Positions 8,496 to 15,296 of a stretch of DNA of 43,840 bases are shown here, in pieces. The translations under genes were made by a program, and so were the position numbers. Origin of the DNA: Methanothrix sp. (lineage in GTDB: Archaea > Halobacteriota > Methanosarcinia > Methanotrichales > Methanotrichaceae); assembly GCA_025361645.1 (NCBI GenBank), contig JANYKI010000128.1, forward strand, positions 1-43,840, given 5' to 3'. The stretch's first letter is position 1. Every line of letters begins with the position of its first letter. The notes beneath the pieces were generated by a model that was not told the DNA's origin, searched no databases, and saw nothing but the letters and a program-made list of their open reading frames with translations.

Positions 8496-9191
8496 ATGGG
8501 TTTCTTGGATCGTATGAGCACCGTTGTGCAGGCAAAGATGAACAAGATCATGGACAAGATCGAGGATCCCAGGGAGACCCTGGACGTGTCCTACGAAAAA
8601 CAGCTTCAGCTTCTGCAAAATGTTAAAAGGGGCGTAGCCGAGGTTACTACCTCCAAGAAGAGACTCGAGCTGCAAAAGGCCAAGCTGCAGATGAGCCTGG
8701 ACAAGCTGGACGGTCAGGCTAAAGAGGCATTGCAGGCGGGCCGCGAAGATCTGGCTCGAAAGGCTCTGGAGAACAAGGCCTCGCTGCAGGCGCAATCGGC
8801 CACGCTCGACCAGCAGATCGCCGACCTGCAAGACCAGCAGCAGAAACTCATGGACGCCGAGAGCCGCCTGGCCACCAAGGTGGAGTCCTTCCGCACCAAG
8901 AAGGAGACCATTAAAGCCCAGTATTCTGCAGCAGATGCCCAGGTAAAGATCACCGAATCCGTGACAGGCATCAGCGAGGAGATGGCCGATGTGGGCATGG
9001 CCGTACAGAGGGCAGAGGAGAAGACGGAAAATATGAAAGCCCGCTCGGCAGCCCTGGACGAGCTTCTCGAATCGGGAACATTAACCGATTACTCCGGCAG
9101 CGATGATCTGGACCGGGAACTTGCCAAAGTAAAGGCGCAGAGCAGCGTCAATGATATGCTGGCCAAAATGAAGGAGGAGATAAAGAAATGA
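8496..9191 (+). CDS. pspA: PspA/IM30 (Vipp1) family membrane-stress protein
   Basis: The 231-aa product is a nearly continuous alpha-helical coiled coil. It opens with MGFLDRMSTVVQAKMNKIMD and has the ...DPRETLDVSYEKQLQLLQNV block of PspA/IM30. The family assembles into ESCRT-III-like rings and rods that protect damaged membranes. The start at ATG 8496 is favoured by AAGGAG at 8482-8487 with 8-nt spacing; the track's GTG at 8487 lies inside that site. It overlaps the next gene by ATGA (9188). The pair with PspAA and a dedicated TATA box form a two-gene stress operon; no PspF or PspBC partner is visible. Confidence 0.93.
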   Translation: MGFLDRMSTVVQAKMNKIMDKIEDPRETLDVSYEKQLQLLQNVKRGVAEVTTSKKRLELQKAKLQMSLDKLDGQAKEALQAGREDLARKALENKASLQAQSATLDQQIADLQDQQQKLMDAESRLATKVESFRTKKETIKAQYSAADAQVKITESVTGISEEMADVGMAVQRAEEKTENMKARSAALDELLESGTLTDYSGSDDLDRELAKVKAQSSVNDMLAKMKEEIKK

Positions 9192-9466
9192 TCATCAGGA
9201 TCTTAGGTGATGGGCAGTTTCGGCTGGACGACAATCTTGTGGACAGAGTAAACAAGATCGACAACAAAATTGTAAAACATGTCTCCCAGGGCAACAAGGA
9301 AGAGTATGCCAGGGATCTGGCCAATTTGATATCCACCATTAAAGAACTGGCCGAGCCCCTTGATCCGGTGGAGATCCTCCCCTCGGACATCATAATTCCT
9401 CAATCCGACATGTCATTTGAGGAGGCAAGGAAGGTGTTCTGCGACGAGGGCCTGATCAAGGGTTGA
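9188..9466 (+). CDS. PspA-associated protein PspAA
   Basis: The 92-aa product overlaps pspA by 4 nt. It matches the PspAA type: MIIRILGDGQFRLDDNLVDR at the start, a helical middle and EEARKVFCDEGLIKG at the end. The family is found next to pspA in archaea and some bacteria and is thought to modulate PspA assembly; the mechanism is not established. It has no signal or membrane segment. After it, 9467-9532 contains a CACGAAGATCACAAAGCTC motif resembling the sequences near 36.6 and 37.0 kb. Confidence 0.85.
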   Translation: MIIRILGDGQFRLDDNLVDRVNKIDNKIVKHVSQGNKEEYARDLANLISTIKELAEPLDPVEILPSDIIIPQSDMSFEEARKVFCDEGLIKG

Positions 9467-9532
9467 GGGAAAATCAGATAGGTTAACCAGTGGCTAACGA
9501 CGTTTTCACCACGAAGATCACAAAGCTCAGAA

Positions 9533-9868
9533 CTAGAAGGTATAAATCCGGCTGCCTTCTTGCATCATGTCGTCCACCAGACTCTCGTAAAAATCAGTTG
9601 GCACGATTGCCTTCCCATCAGCAGAAACGCCCCTAGCTTCCAGGTCTTCCCGGCAAGCTATGATTCTATGCCTGCCGGGCAGAGCGGATGCTAAAGTCTG
9701 GTCCGCCTGGCCTGCTTGACTGGCCTTGTCAGCCTCTTCCCGGCCCAGCAGATTATAGACCCCATCTCCGGCCAGATAGACCACCGCATCAACAGAGCTG
9801 GCCAAGAGTCGCAGGCATAGTTTTGTGCGCTCGTTCTGGGGCGTTTTGGTTAAAAGAAATATCCTCAT
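9533..9868 (-). CDS. DsrH/TusB-like sulfur-relay protein
   Basis: The 111-aa product has the DsrE-fold pattern: MRIFLLTKTPQNERTKLCLR, VDAVVYLAGDGVYNLL and RIIACREDLEARGV, with a cysteine at the position expected for the DsrH/TusB subunit. Such subunits form the DsrEFH or TusBCD heterohexamer that passes persulfide sulfur. Its ATG overlaps the stop of the DsrF-like gene (ATGA at 9865-9868), so the two are coupled. No TusA or TusE gene is in view, and the final acceptor is unknown. Confidence 0.8.
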   Translation of the reverse strand: MRIFLLTKTPQNERTKLCLRLLASSVDAVVYLAGDGVYNLLGREEADKASQAGQADQTLASALPGRHRIIACREDLEARGVSADGKAIVPTDFYESLVDDMMQEGSRIYTF

Positions 9869-10206
9869 AATAGTATAATGCTATCCGATTGCAGCATCTC
9901 CTTTAAGAACATCTCCTCGTCCATAAGGTCCACTCTCTCCACCAGGCTGGCGCTCATGAGGCCTCGATCCGCCAGGGATAGTTCATGTGCTACGATCCTC
10001 ATCTCCGGATAGGCGTAAAGGATGTCGGAGTGATTGGGCAGCCCCAAAGCTCTGCTGTCCTGACCGGCCAGGGCCAGGTAGACGCCGTCCCCGTAAAGGC
10101 CCACAGCTACATCCATCTTGCTGCTCACCGCTGCCGCATTGAGCAGGCCGAATGCCTTCTCGCTGCCGTAGGGGGCGCTGTCCAGGAGAAAGAAAAAGGA
10201 TCTCAC
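9865..10206 (-). CDS. DsrF/TusC-like sulfur-relay protein
   Basis: The DsrF pattern begins at GTG 10206: VRSFFFLLDSAPYGSEKAFG, then DVAVGLYGDGVYLALAGQDS. This gives 113 aa, the family length. The track's longer start at 10275 adds residues that cross a TATA-like element and the opposite gene's leader, so I reject it. DsrF/TusC is normally a structural subunit of the sulfur-transfer complex. It lies between the DsrH-like gene (coupled) and, beyond a small plus-strand ORF, the DsrE-like gene. Confidence 0.82.
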   Translation of the reverse strand: MRSFFFLLDSAPYGSEKAFGLLNAAAVSSKMDVAVGLYGDGVYLALAGQDSRALGLPNHSDILYAYPEMRIVAHELSLADRGLMSASLVERVDLMDEEMFLKEMLQSDSIILL

Positions 10207-10216
10207 AAATAGAACA

Positions 10217-10224
10217 TATTTAAA
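10217..10224 (+). promoter_or_regulatory. TATA-like element between divergent genes
   Basis: TATTTAAA is close to palindromic and lies 44-51 nt before the plus-strand ORF at 10268, giving a predicted start near 10246 and a GAGGCGAG ribosome site. Read on the other strand (TTTAAATA) it lies only 11-18 nt from the DsrF GTG, which fits less well. Confidence 0.4.
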
Positions 10225-10267
10225 GCATGAATAACTAGATTTCCATTCATACTTTGAGGCGAGAGAC

Positions 10268-10516
10268 ATGAGCAAGATTGCCGAGATGGTCCAGGAGCTC
10301 CCACCCGATCTTCAGCAAGAGGTCGAGGATTATGTGCAGTTCTTGCTGGAAAAAAAGGTAAGAAAGCACAAAGGCCGCATGAAGCTAGACTGGAGGGGCG
10401 CTTTACGTGATATGAAGGACGAGTACACTTCAGTAGAACTGCAACACAAGGCTCTCGATTATCTTGTTAGAGCCACTACCCTGTCGCTTTCCTCCAGCAT
10501 CTCTGCCAGGCGGTAG
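10268..10516 (+). CDS. DUF2281-like small protein, possible antitoxin
   Basis: The 82-aa product starts MSKIAEMVQELPPDLQQEVE and has DYVQFLLEKKVRKHKGRMKL, the DUF2281 pattern. Many DUF2281 proteins are encoded beside toxins, but no toxin gene adjoins this one. GAGGCGAGAG lies just before the ATG. The last 58 bp (10459-10516) overlap the 3' end of the convergent DsrE-like gene, and the C-terminal LVRATTLSLSSSISARR looks like readthrough of that gene's antisense strand. The original stop codon was probably lost. The insertion splits the DsrE gene from its DsrF/H partners. Confidence 0.65.
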   Translation: MSKIAEMVQELPPDLQQEVEDYVQFLLEKKVRKHKGRMKLDWRGALRDMKDEYTSVELQHKALDYLVRATTLSLSSSISARR

Positions 10517-10827
10517 AGGCTAGTGATCTTGATCCCCTCCACATAGTCCTCGCTCTTTCCGCCCTCGGGCGCATAGCCGCGCGCCGTGGCGCACCTGGGG
10601 CAAGCCTCCACCGTTGCCCCCAGCCGGGCCAGCTCAGCGAAGAGCTTTCCCGCATTGGCAAAAAAGGCAGGATTCTGGCCGGCCTTGGGGATATGGACAG
10701 CATCCAGATAGAGGAAGATATTTACCCGGTGCGCTTTTGAGTTCGCCGCTTTAGCAATCTTGTAGGCCATCTCAGCATACTGGGAGATGTAGGGCCCGTC
10801 CGTGAGGATAATGGTCAATGTGCCCAT
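10459..10827 (-). CDS. DsrE-family sulfur-relay protein
   Basis: The 122-aa product begins MGTLTIILTDGPYISQYAEM and contains VNIFLYLDAVHIPKAGQ and VEACPRCATARGYAPEGG. The CxxCxxxRG motif is the DsrE/TusD active-site region where a cysteine carries the persulfide. The length is normal for the family. It lies 85 bp downstream of the Fe-S HTH regulator on the same strand, with DsrF and DsrH homologues after it, so one regulated unit is likely. Confidence 0.85.
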   Translation of the reverse strand: MGTLTIILTDGPYISQYAEMAYKIAKAANSKAHRVNIFLYLDAVHIPKAGQNPAFFANAGKLFAELARLGATVEACPRCATARGYAPEGGKSEDYVEGIKITSLYRLAEMLEESDRVVALTR

Positions 10828-10912
10828 GCGTCGTTCCCCATAAATCCTAAATACCTCATACTACTGCCGCCACTATTATTACTATTACTACTATTTACTC
10901 TTACTAATCAGC

Positions 10913-11710
10913 TTACAAATACTCTCGTAAGGCTCGCAGCGTTTCCAGGCTGGTGGCGAACCTGGGCTCCAGCAGCGGCGTGCACTTCTCTAATGCGGTC
11001 TCCCCCGCAACCAGCCGGATGGCAAAGGCGTAGCAGCTCTGCTCTCCACAGATCTTGCAGTCGGTCCTGGGCAGATATTTGTAGATCTCGGCGTGATCCA
11101 CCATAACCCTCTCCCTGGCCACGGGCGTAATGCCGCTGGCGATGGCTTTATTGATGGTCTCTTTCAGGCTTTCCAAAACTGCCCGGGCTTCCGCCTCGCT
11201 GCTGATCATGGTCATGGTTACGTTGCCCGTAGAGTAGAGGGTGATGAGGACATTGCCCTTTTGAATGATGAGCGCCCCGATCCTCTCCGAATATCTGCCT
11301 CGCGGAAATAAGGGCTCCAAGAGCTTCAGGGCCCCGCCCAAATTCGGCTCCAGTCGGGCGATGATGCGAAATTTGGAGACATCGGCAATGCAGGGCAATA
11401 GCTGCCGTACCTCGGTGATCTTGAGGGGCATTGTCCCGGAGAGGTCCTTCCGGGCCTCTGCTGGCTTCTCGGCCTTGGTCTCCATGAAATTCTTGCCGAA
11501 TTCGGTCAGGACGATTTGCTCCTCCTTGATGTCGGCAAGTCCGGCCTGTTGCAGCATTTGCAGGTGATAGTCCAGCATGCTGGCTCCCGCCGCCTGCTCG
11601 ACCTCAGCTCTTGTTCTTTCTTTCTCAACCAGCATGGCCATAATCTTTCTTCTCGTGGCATTGGCCATGGCGTTGCTCACGAGCTTAACGTCTGCCTGTC
11701 CTCCAACCAT
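10913..11710 (-). CDS. ArsR-like HTH regulator with C-terminal Fe-S domain
   Basis: The 265-aa product has an N-terminal winged HTH (MANATRRKIMAMLVEKERTR, then MLDYHLQMLQQAGLADIKEE). A middle domain follows, then a C-terminal cluster motif TDCKICGEQSCYAFAIRLVA...LEKCTPL with four cysteines spaced C-x2-C-x4-C-x16-C. That spacing matches the Fes 4Fe-4S domain known from corrinoid Fe-S proteins. I infer a redox- or sulfide-sensing regulator. ATG 11710 is chosen over the track's GTG 11719 because GGGGTGG sits just before it. Its position upstream of the DsrE/F/H genes suggests that they are the target. Confidence 0.85.
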   Translation of the reverse strand: MVGGQADVKLVSNAMANATRRKIMAMLVEKERTRAEVEQAAGASMLDYHLQMLQQAGLADIKEEQIVLTEFGKNFMETKAEKPAEARKDLSGTMPLKITEVRQLLPCIADVSKFRIIARLEPNLGGALKLLEPLFPRGRYSERIGALIIQKGNVLITLYSTGNVTMTMISSEAEARAVLESLKETINKAIASGITPVARERVMVDHAEIYKYLPRTDCKICGEQSCYAFAIRLVAGETALEKCTPLLEPRFATSLETLRALREYL

Positions 11711-11735
11711 ATTGTCCACCCCATTGGCAAATCAA

Positions 11736-12203
11736 TTATTTTCTCTTAAGCTGTCCAGCTAAGTTGAGCATATCAGTAACTGCCCCATCCGAGATCCTGT
11801 AGCGACACCATTTTCCCTCCTTTCTCTCTTTTACGAGGCCAGCGTCTTCAAGTATGGAGAGATTATGGGATACAGAGGATTGCGGTCTTTTCAGAGCCAG
11901 CATTATCTCACCAATGCATAGCTCTCCTCCGCTCAGAAGTTTGAGAATCTTGAGGCGGGTCACATCCGCTACAGCCTTAAAGACTTTCATCTCGGCAGTA
12001 AAATCCAATTCTTCTATCTTTTTTGCCTGAGCGCATACCTGGAGACATCGCTCTCTGGCAATGCTTCTATCTCCATAAAACCGGGCCAGAGTATTTTCTG
12101 CTTCGCAGCAAGCGCTATTGTCCTGGCAGGAGACTTTCTCTACTCCCGGCTGAGGAAGGGGCAATCTTTTTCTTGGGATCATTGGGAGTTCTTTATCCAG
12201 CAT
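11736..12203 (-). CDS. ArsR-family regulator with Cys-rich N-terminus
   Basis: The 155-aa product has a C-terminal ArsR winged helix: FKAVADVTRLKILKLLSGGE, LCIGEIMLALKRPQSSVSHN, LSILEDAGLVKERKEGKWCR. An N-terminal extension of about 70 residues is rich in cysteine (CQDNSACCE, CLQVC), beyond the usual single helix-3 site, and may bind metal, arsenite or persulfide. ATG 12203 is preferred; the track start is a GTG two codons earlier. A TATA box (12251-12260) lies upstream. It is a near relative of the ArsR at 17.5 kb (shared RPQSS.SH.LSIL.DAGL.KERK). Confidence 0.9.
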   Translation of the reverse strand: MLDKELPMIPRKRLPLPQPGVEKVSCQDNSACCEAENTLARFYGDRSIARERCLQVCAQAKKIEELDFTAEMKVFKAVADVTRLKILKLLSGGELCIGEIMLALKRPQSSVSHNLSILEDAGLVKERKEGKWCRYRISDGAVTDMLNLAGQLKRK

Positions 12204-12236
12204 TAGCACAGCCTACCATGGTGATTTATTACTACT

Positions 12237-12274
12237 CGTATCAATCTATTCATATATAAGGATTTCTAGATACG
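12237..12274 (-). promoter_or_regulatory. TATA box flanked by an inverted repeat, arsR promoter
   Basis: CTTATATATG (minus; 12251-12260) is a good archaeal TATA box about 45 nt from the arsR start. CGTATC at 12237-12242 and GATACG at 12269-12274 form a 6-bp inverted repeat spanning it, a layout expected for autorepression. Bases 12275-12449 hold no gene that I can see. Confidence 0.45.
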
Positions 12275-12449
12275 ATTCTCTTTGCCAAAAGAGATATAAG
12301 TATTCTCAAAAAAAGTTTCCCGCCGGTGAGTTTTTCGAGGATTTAGGTTACCGCAACGATCAGAACAATCACTTTCCGCTACTAGTAAAAAATTAGCATT
12401 TTCCCTTTAGATCCGCCGCTATTGGGGTGCATCTTTTTTTGGCTTCTTC

Positions 12450-12665
12450 TTACTCTTTCTTGCCTAGCGTATTCATGCCGAGCATCGAATAGAGCGGACA
12501 GGTCCCGATAATTCCCGTCACGAGCAGGATCAGTCCGATAAGCGCAACAAGATACGACCATGGTGCTGCGACCGTATTCACCACGAAGAGGTACAGCAGG
12601 ATAATTCCAAGAATGATCCTGATCACACGATCAATCATGCCAACATTCTTTTCTCCAATCTTCAC
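12450..12665 (-). CDS. DUF2892 (YgaP-like) membrane protein
   Basis: The 71-aa product has MIDRVIRIILGIILLYLFVV and a second hydrophobic segment (YLVALIGLILLVTGIIG) followed by TCPLYSMLGMNTLG. This is the two-helix DUF2892 hairpin with its CPLY motif. In bacteria the domain anchors rhodaneses to the membrane (YgaP). The GTG at 12665 gives the family N-terminus KNVGMIDR. No rhodanese is fused to it here, but one lies at 16.4-17.4 kb, which fits the sulfur theme of the region. Confidence 0.85.
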   Translation of the reverse strand: MKIGEKNVGMIDRVIRIILGIILLYLFVVNTVAAPWSYLVALIGLILLVTGIIGTCPLYSMLGMNTLGKKE

Positions 12666-12855
12666 ATCTTTTCACCAAGATATAATAGCATGGATTAGAA
12701 TATAAAATTATTGCATATCTGCCACGAACACTTAATCTATTTTCTCCTAAATACATATCAAAGATGGAGCTACCCAAAATGCGTTGAGATAATCTGCGTT
12801 TACAAGCCGCAATGTCTTTATTGTCAATAGATAAAGCAGGAGGTGTGAGTTAGAT

Positions 12856-13362
12856 ATGGACATCATTATCCGCAATGAGATCAAGTCGGACATCAAAGCG
12901 ATATCGGAGATCACGAAAGCCGCTTTTGAGACTCTTGCAGTTAGTAACCAAACGGAACAGTTCATTATTGATGCACTGCGAGATGCGAACGCGCTTACCA
13001 TCTCGTTGGTGGCAGTTTCTGGGAAAGAGGTGGTAGGCCACATAGCTTTCTCGCCTGTGACCATTTCCGATGGTAGCCTCGGTTGGTATGGTCTCGGACC
13101 CATCTCTGTCTTGCCGGAATTACAGAAGCAGGGTATCGGAAAATCCCTGATCCGTGAAGGCCTGTCCTCACTAAAGTCGTTGGGTGCAAAGGGCTGCGTG
13201 CTCGTGGGAGATCCCGGCTACTACGAGCGGTTCGGCTTCAGAAGTCCCAAGTACCTGGTTATTGACAGCGTTCCCCAGGAGTACGTTCTTGCATTGCCGT
13301 TCGATGAAAGCAAAATCCATGGTACTGTGGTATTTCATGATGGTTTTGCTGCAACCGGCTAA
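12856..13362 (+). CDS. GNAT-family N-acetyltransferase (YhbS-like)
   Basis: The 168-aa product has GNAT motif A (GPISVLPELQKQGIGKSLIR, acetyl-CoA loop Q-x-x-G-I-G) and the downstream GDPGYYERFGFRSPK block of the YhbS subgroup. The substrate cannot be told from sequence. AGGAGGTG lies upstream of ATG 12856. It stands alone between the DUF2892 gene and a GIY-YIG-like gene, in a stretch of accessory genes of mixed style. Confidence 0.9.
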   Translation: MDIIIRNEIKSDIKAISEITKAAFETLAVSNQTEQFIIDALRDANALTISLVAVSGKEVVGHIAFSPVTISDGSLGWYGLGPISVLPELQKQGIGKSLIREGLSSLKSLGAKGCVLVGDPGYYERFGFRSPKYLVIDSVPQEYVLALPFDESKIHGTVVFHDGFAATG

Positions 13363-13614
13363 CAATGGCGCAGGTGCCAATCGGCGGAATAGGGCGCTTC
13401 GACTCAAGCTCGGTTGAGTTCCTTGGCTTGACACCGACGAATGAGATGCGTCTTCTTCTCAAATAAGGAGGGGCCCTACAAACAGGGAATGTGACCTTGG
13501 GGAGAACCATGACGAAGACTTCGTCAGAGATTAAAGGTAAAATGCTTGCCGAACCAGGCTTTCTACTGTGCTGGCAAAACGAAACTGAAGCGTGACGTTC
13601 GACAAGCTGGATAA
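13363..13614 (+). other. Spacer with two mini-ORFs
   Basis: This stretch holds two short plus-strand ORFs in one frame. MAQVPIGGIGRFDSSSVEFL... (33 aa, ATG 13364) ends at TAA. AAGGAGGGG follows, and then MTKTSSEIKGKMLAEPGFLL... (28 aa, ATG near 13509) ends at TGA. I do not recognise either peptide; they may be gene remnants. Confidence 0.3.
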
Positions 13615-14202
13615 ATGAATATGGCAGAAACAACGGCTATAGACATTGAGTGGATAGGACCCTTCGCATGGCCAAAGTTCGAGACTGAATCCGATCTCCC
13701 TGCAATTCCGAAGCATCCTGGCATCTACTTGATGACCTCTGCATATAAAACGGGCTACATAATCTATGCGGCAGGAATTACACGCCGACCTATACCAATA
13801 CGTTTCCGAGAGCACACCATGAAGTACCTGAGCGGGGATTATACGATCTTGGACATGTCTGTCATGAAGCTCGGGGTACGAAAAGAGATATGGCATGGGT
13901 GGGGTTGGACGCCAGAGAAACGCAAAGATTACGAGCGCAGGGAAAACGAGTTGGCGGAGGCTGCCAGAAAGCAATTAGCGGCATTTCGCATTTTCGTAGC
14001 AAATGTAGGCAAGATGCCTCGGATTCTTGAGCGACTTGAAGCGACAATAATCAATACACTCTATAAAGATGCTCCGCCTTTCTGCGATATTCCAGACAGA
14101 GGAATGATGCTTGCTCCACGATGGAAATCGGAAATTCCAATTACGGTATTTATGCATTGCGCTGTGAAGCTCCACGGGATTCCGCAACAGCTTGAGATAT
14201 AA
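13615..14202 (+). CDS. GIY-YIG-like hypothetical protein
   Basis: The 195-aa product contains HPGIYLMTSAYKTGYIIYAA, then GITRRPIPIRFREHTMKYLS. The GIY...YII-Y-A-G order and the following R...REH resemble a GIY-YIG nuclease core, with YIIYAAG in place of the usual YIG. A later E (RLEATIINTLY) might be the metal-binding glutamate. If the assignment holds, it could be a nuclease or a catalytically altered relative. There is no clear Shine-Dalgarno; the start could be M1 or M3. It is in an accessory stretch and has no operon partner. Confidence 0.55.
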   Translation: MNMAETTAIDIEWIGPFAWPKFETESDLPAIPKHPGIYLMTSAYKTGYIIYAAGITRRPIPIRFREHTMKYLSGDYTILDMSVMKLGVRKEIWHGWGWTPEKRKDYERRENELAEAARKQLAAFRIFVANVGKMPRILERLEATIINTLYKDAPPFCDIPDRGMMLAPRWKSEIPITVFMHCAVKLHGIPQQLEI

Positions 14203-14311
14203 CGTCGAACAACAGCCTGCTGCCTTCTCGCTGTTGATAGGGTCCAGTTTCACGCGAAGCCGCGAAGCAAAAAAAATTGGTTTATTTCGGCCCTCGCCGT
14301 ACTAGCTGTCG

Positions 14312-14437
14312 CACCTCGCCCGATCTCCCGCAAACTATCTCTCCATCAGCTTAACCGCCACATTCGCCAGTCCTATCTGCATCGGCACCTCGATGAGTGG
14401 CCCGATCACGGCAGTGAAGGCTTCATGAGATGCAATG
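14312..14437 (-). pseudogene. Decayed 3' end of a second acr3 gene
   Basis: Minus-strand reading gives [20 protein letters not shown] and IGLANVAVKLMER, then TAG, then FAGDRARCDS. This parallels the C-terminus of the intact Acr3 at 15.3 kb ([20 protein letters not shown]... [15 protein letters not shown]). A stop replaces the tyrosine codon. Only about 40 codons survive and the rest of the gene is absent. The sequence differs enough that it comes from a distinct acr3 copy and not from a recent duplication. Confidence 0.8.
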
Positions 14438-14484
14438 CGCCTCGTTCGGCAAGTTTAAACTTCAGAAGCATGTGAGGATCAGTT

Positions 14485-15198
14485 ATGACCAATCCATGCA
14501 AAGAAGGAAATTTCGACGAAAGACCGCCGGTGAATGTTGAAGAATATGATAAGTCCATCAGGCTATTTTGTGGTGCTTACGAAGAGATGTTTAAACTGAC
14601 TCATTGCTACCTGCGAGCGAGGCTTCCCAAGCAGGCCAAGATTCTGGTAGTTGGCGCAGGCACCGGTATGGAAATTTCCGAATTTGCTCCTTTGAACCCT
14701 GGCTGGTCGTTTTGCGGCGTTGATCCTTCTGCAGATATGCTCTCTCTTGCCAGGAAAAAAATCTGTGAAAAGAATCTGGCCTGCGAAATTGAGTTAAGAA
14801 AGGGGTATGTGGATGACCTCAAAGATGAGGAGGTTTTCGACGCTGCCACCTGCATTCTGGTAATGCATTTTTTGAAAGACGACGGGACTAAGTTAGCGCT
14901 ACTCGAAAGCATATGCAAACGCTTGAAGCGCGGTGCACCTTTTGTATTGATAGATGGTTTTGGAGAGCCGGGAAGTATGGATTTCGAGGAGATCAAAGCG
15001 GCCTGGAAGAATTACCCTGTAATTAGCGGTGTGCCAGGCGAGATGGTGGAAAACGTCTTCAATGAAGTAATTATGAAGATGATCCAATTTGTTCCAGAGT
15101 CGCGTATAATGGAATTGCTGGAAACAGCGGGCTTCACAAGGGTGTCCAAGTACTTTTCAGGATTTCTCTATGGCGGTTGGATGGGCTATAAGAAATAG
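14485..15198 (+). CDS. Class I SAM-dependent methyltransferase
   Basis: The 237-aa product has motif I ILVVGAGTGMEISEFA, the acidic SAM-ribose residue in FCGVDPSADMLSLARK, and motif IV-like DAATCILVMHFLKD. The whole resembles CmoA/UbiE-type methyltransferases, including the N-terminal YEEMFKLTH. The substrate is unknown. It lies between an acr3 remnant and the intact acr3, so arsenic methylation comes to mind, but the cysteine triad of ArsM enzymes is not evident; I do not call it ArsM. It ends near an AT-rich gap before the convergent acr3. Confidence 0.85.
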   Translation: MTNPCKEGNFDERPPVNVEEYDKSIRLFCGAYEEMFKLTHCYLRARLPKQAKILVVGAGTGMEISEFAPLNPGWSFCGVDPSADMLSLARKKICEKNLACEIELRKGYVDDLKDEEVFDAATCILVMHFLKDDGTKLALLESICKRLKRGAPFVLIDGFGEPGSMDFEEIKAAWKNYPVISGVPGEMVENVFNEVIMKMIQFVPESRIMELLETAGFTRVSKYFSGFLYGGWMGYKK

Positions 15199-15296
15199 AT
15201 ATCAAAGAAAGCCGAACGGCGAAACTGCGGCAGCGCACCCATGCATTAAGTTGCGAGTCATTGCACTTTTAAAAAATGGTTGATATTTATTTTTTA

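Noticed and set aside
13340-13440. Possible integron attC-like site (CGGCTAACAATGGCGC with nearby inverted repeats)
   Set aside because: Core sites and stem pairing could not be matched to attC rules, and no integrase is visible.
14485-15198. Methyltransferase as arsenite methylase ArsM
   Set aside because: It is close to acr3, but the ArsM cysteine set is not evident; the sequence looks closer to CmoA/UbiE types.
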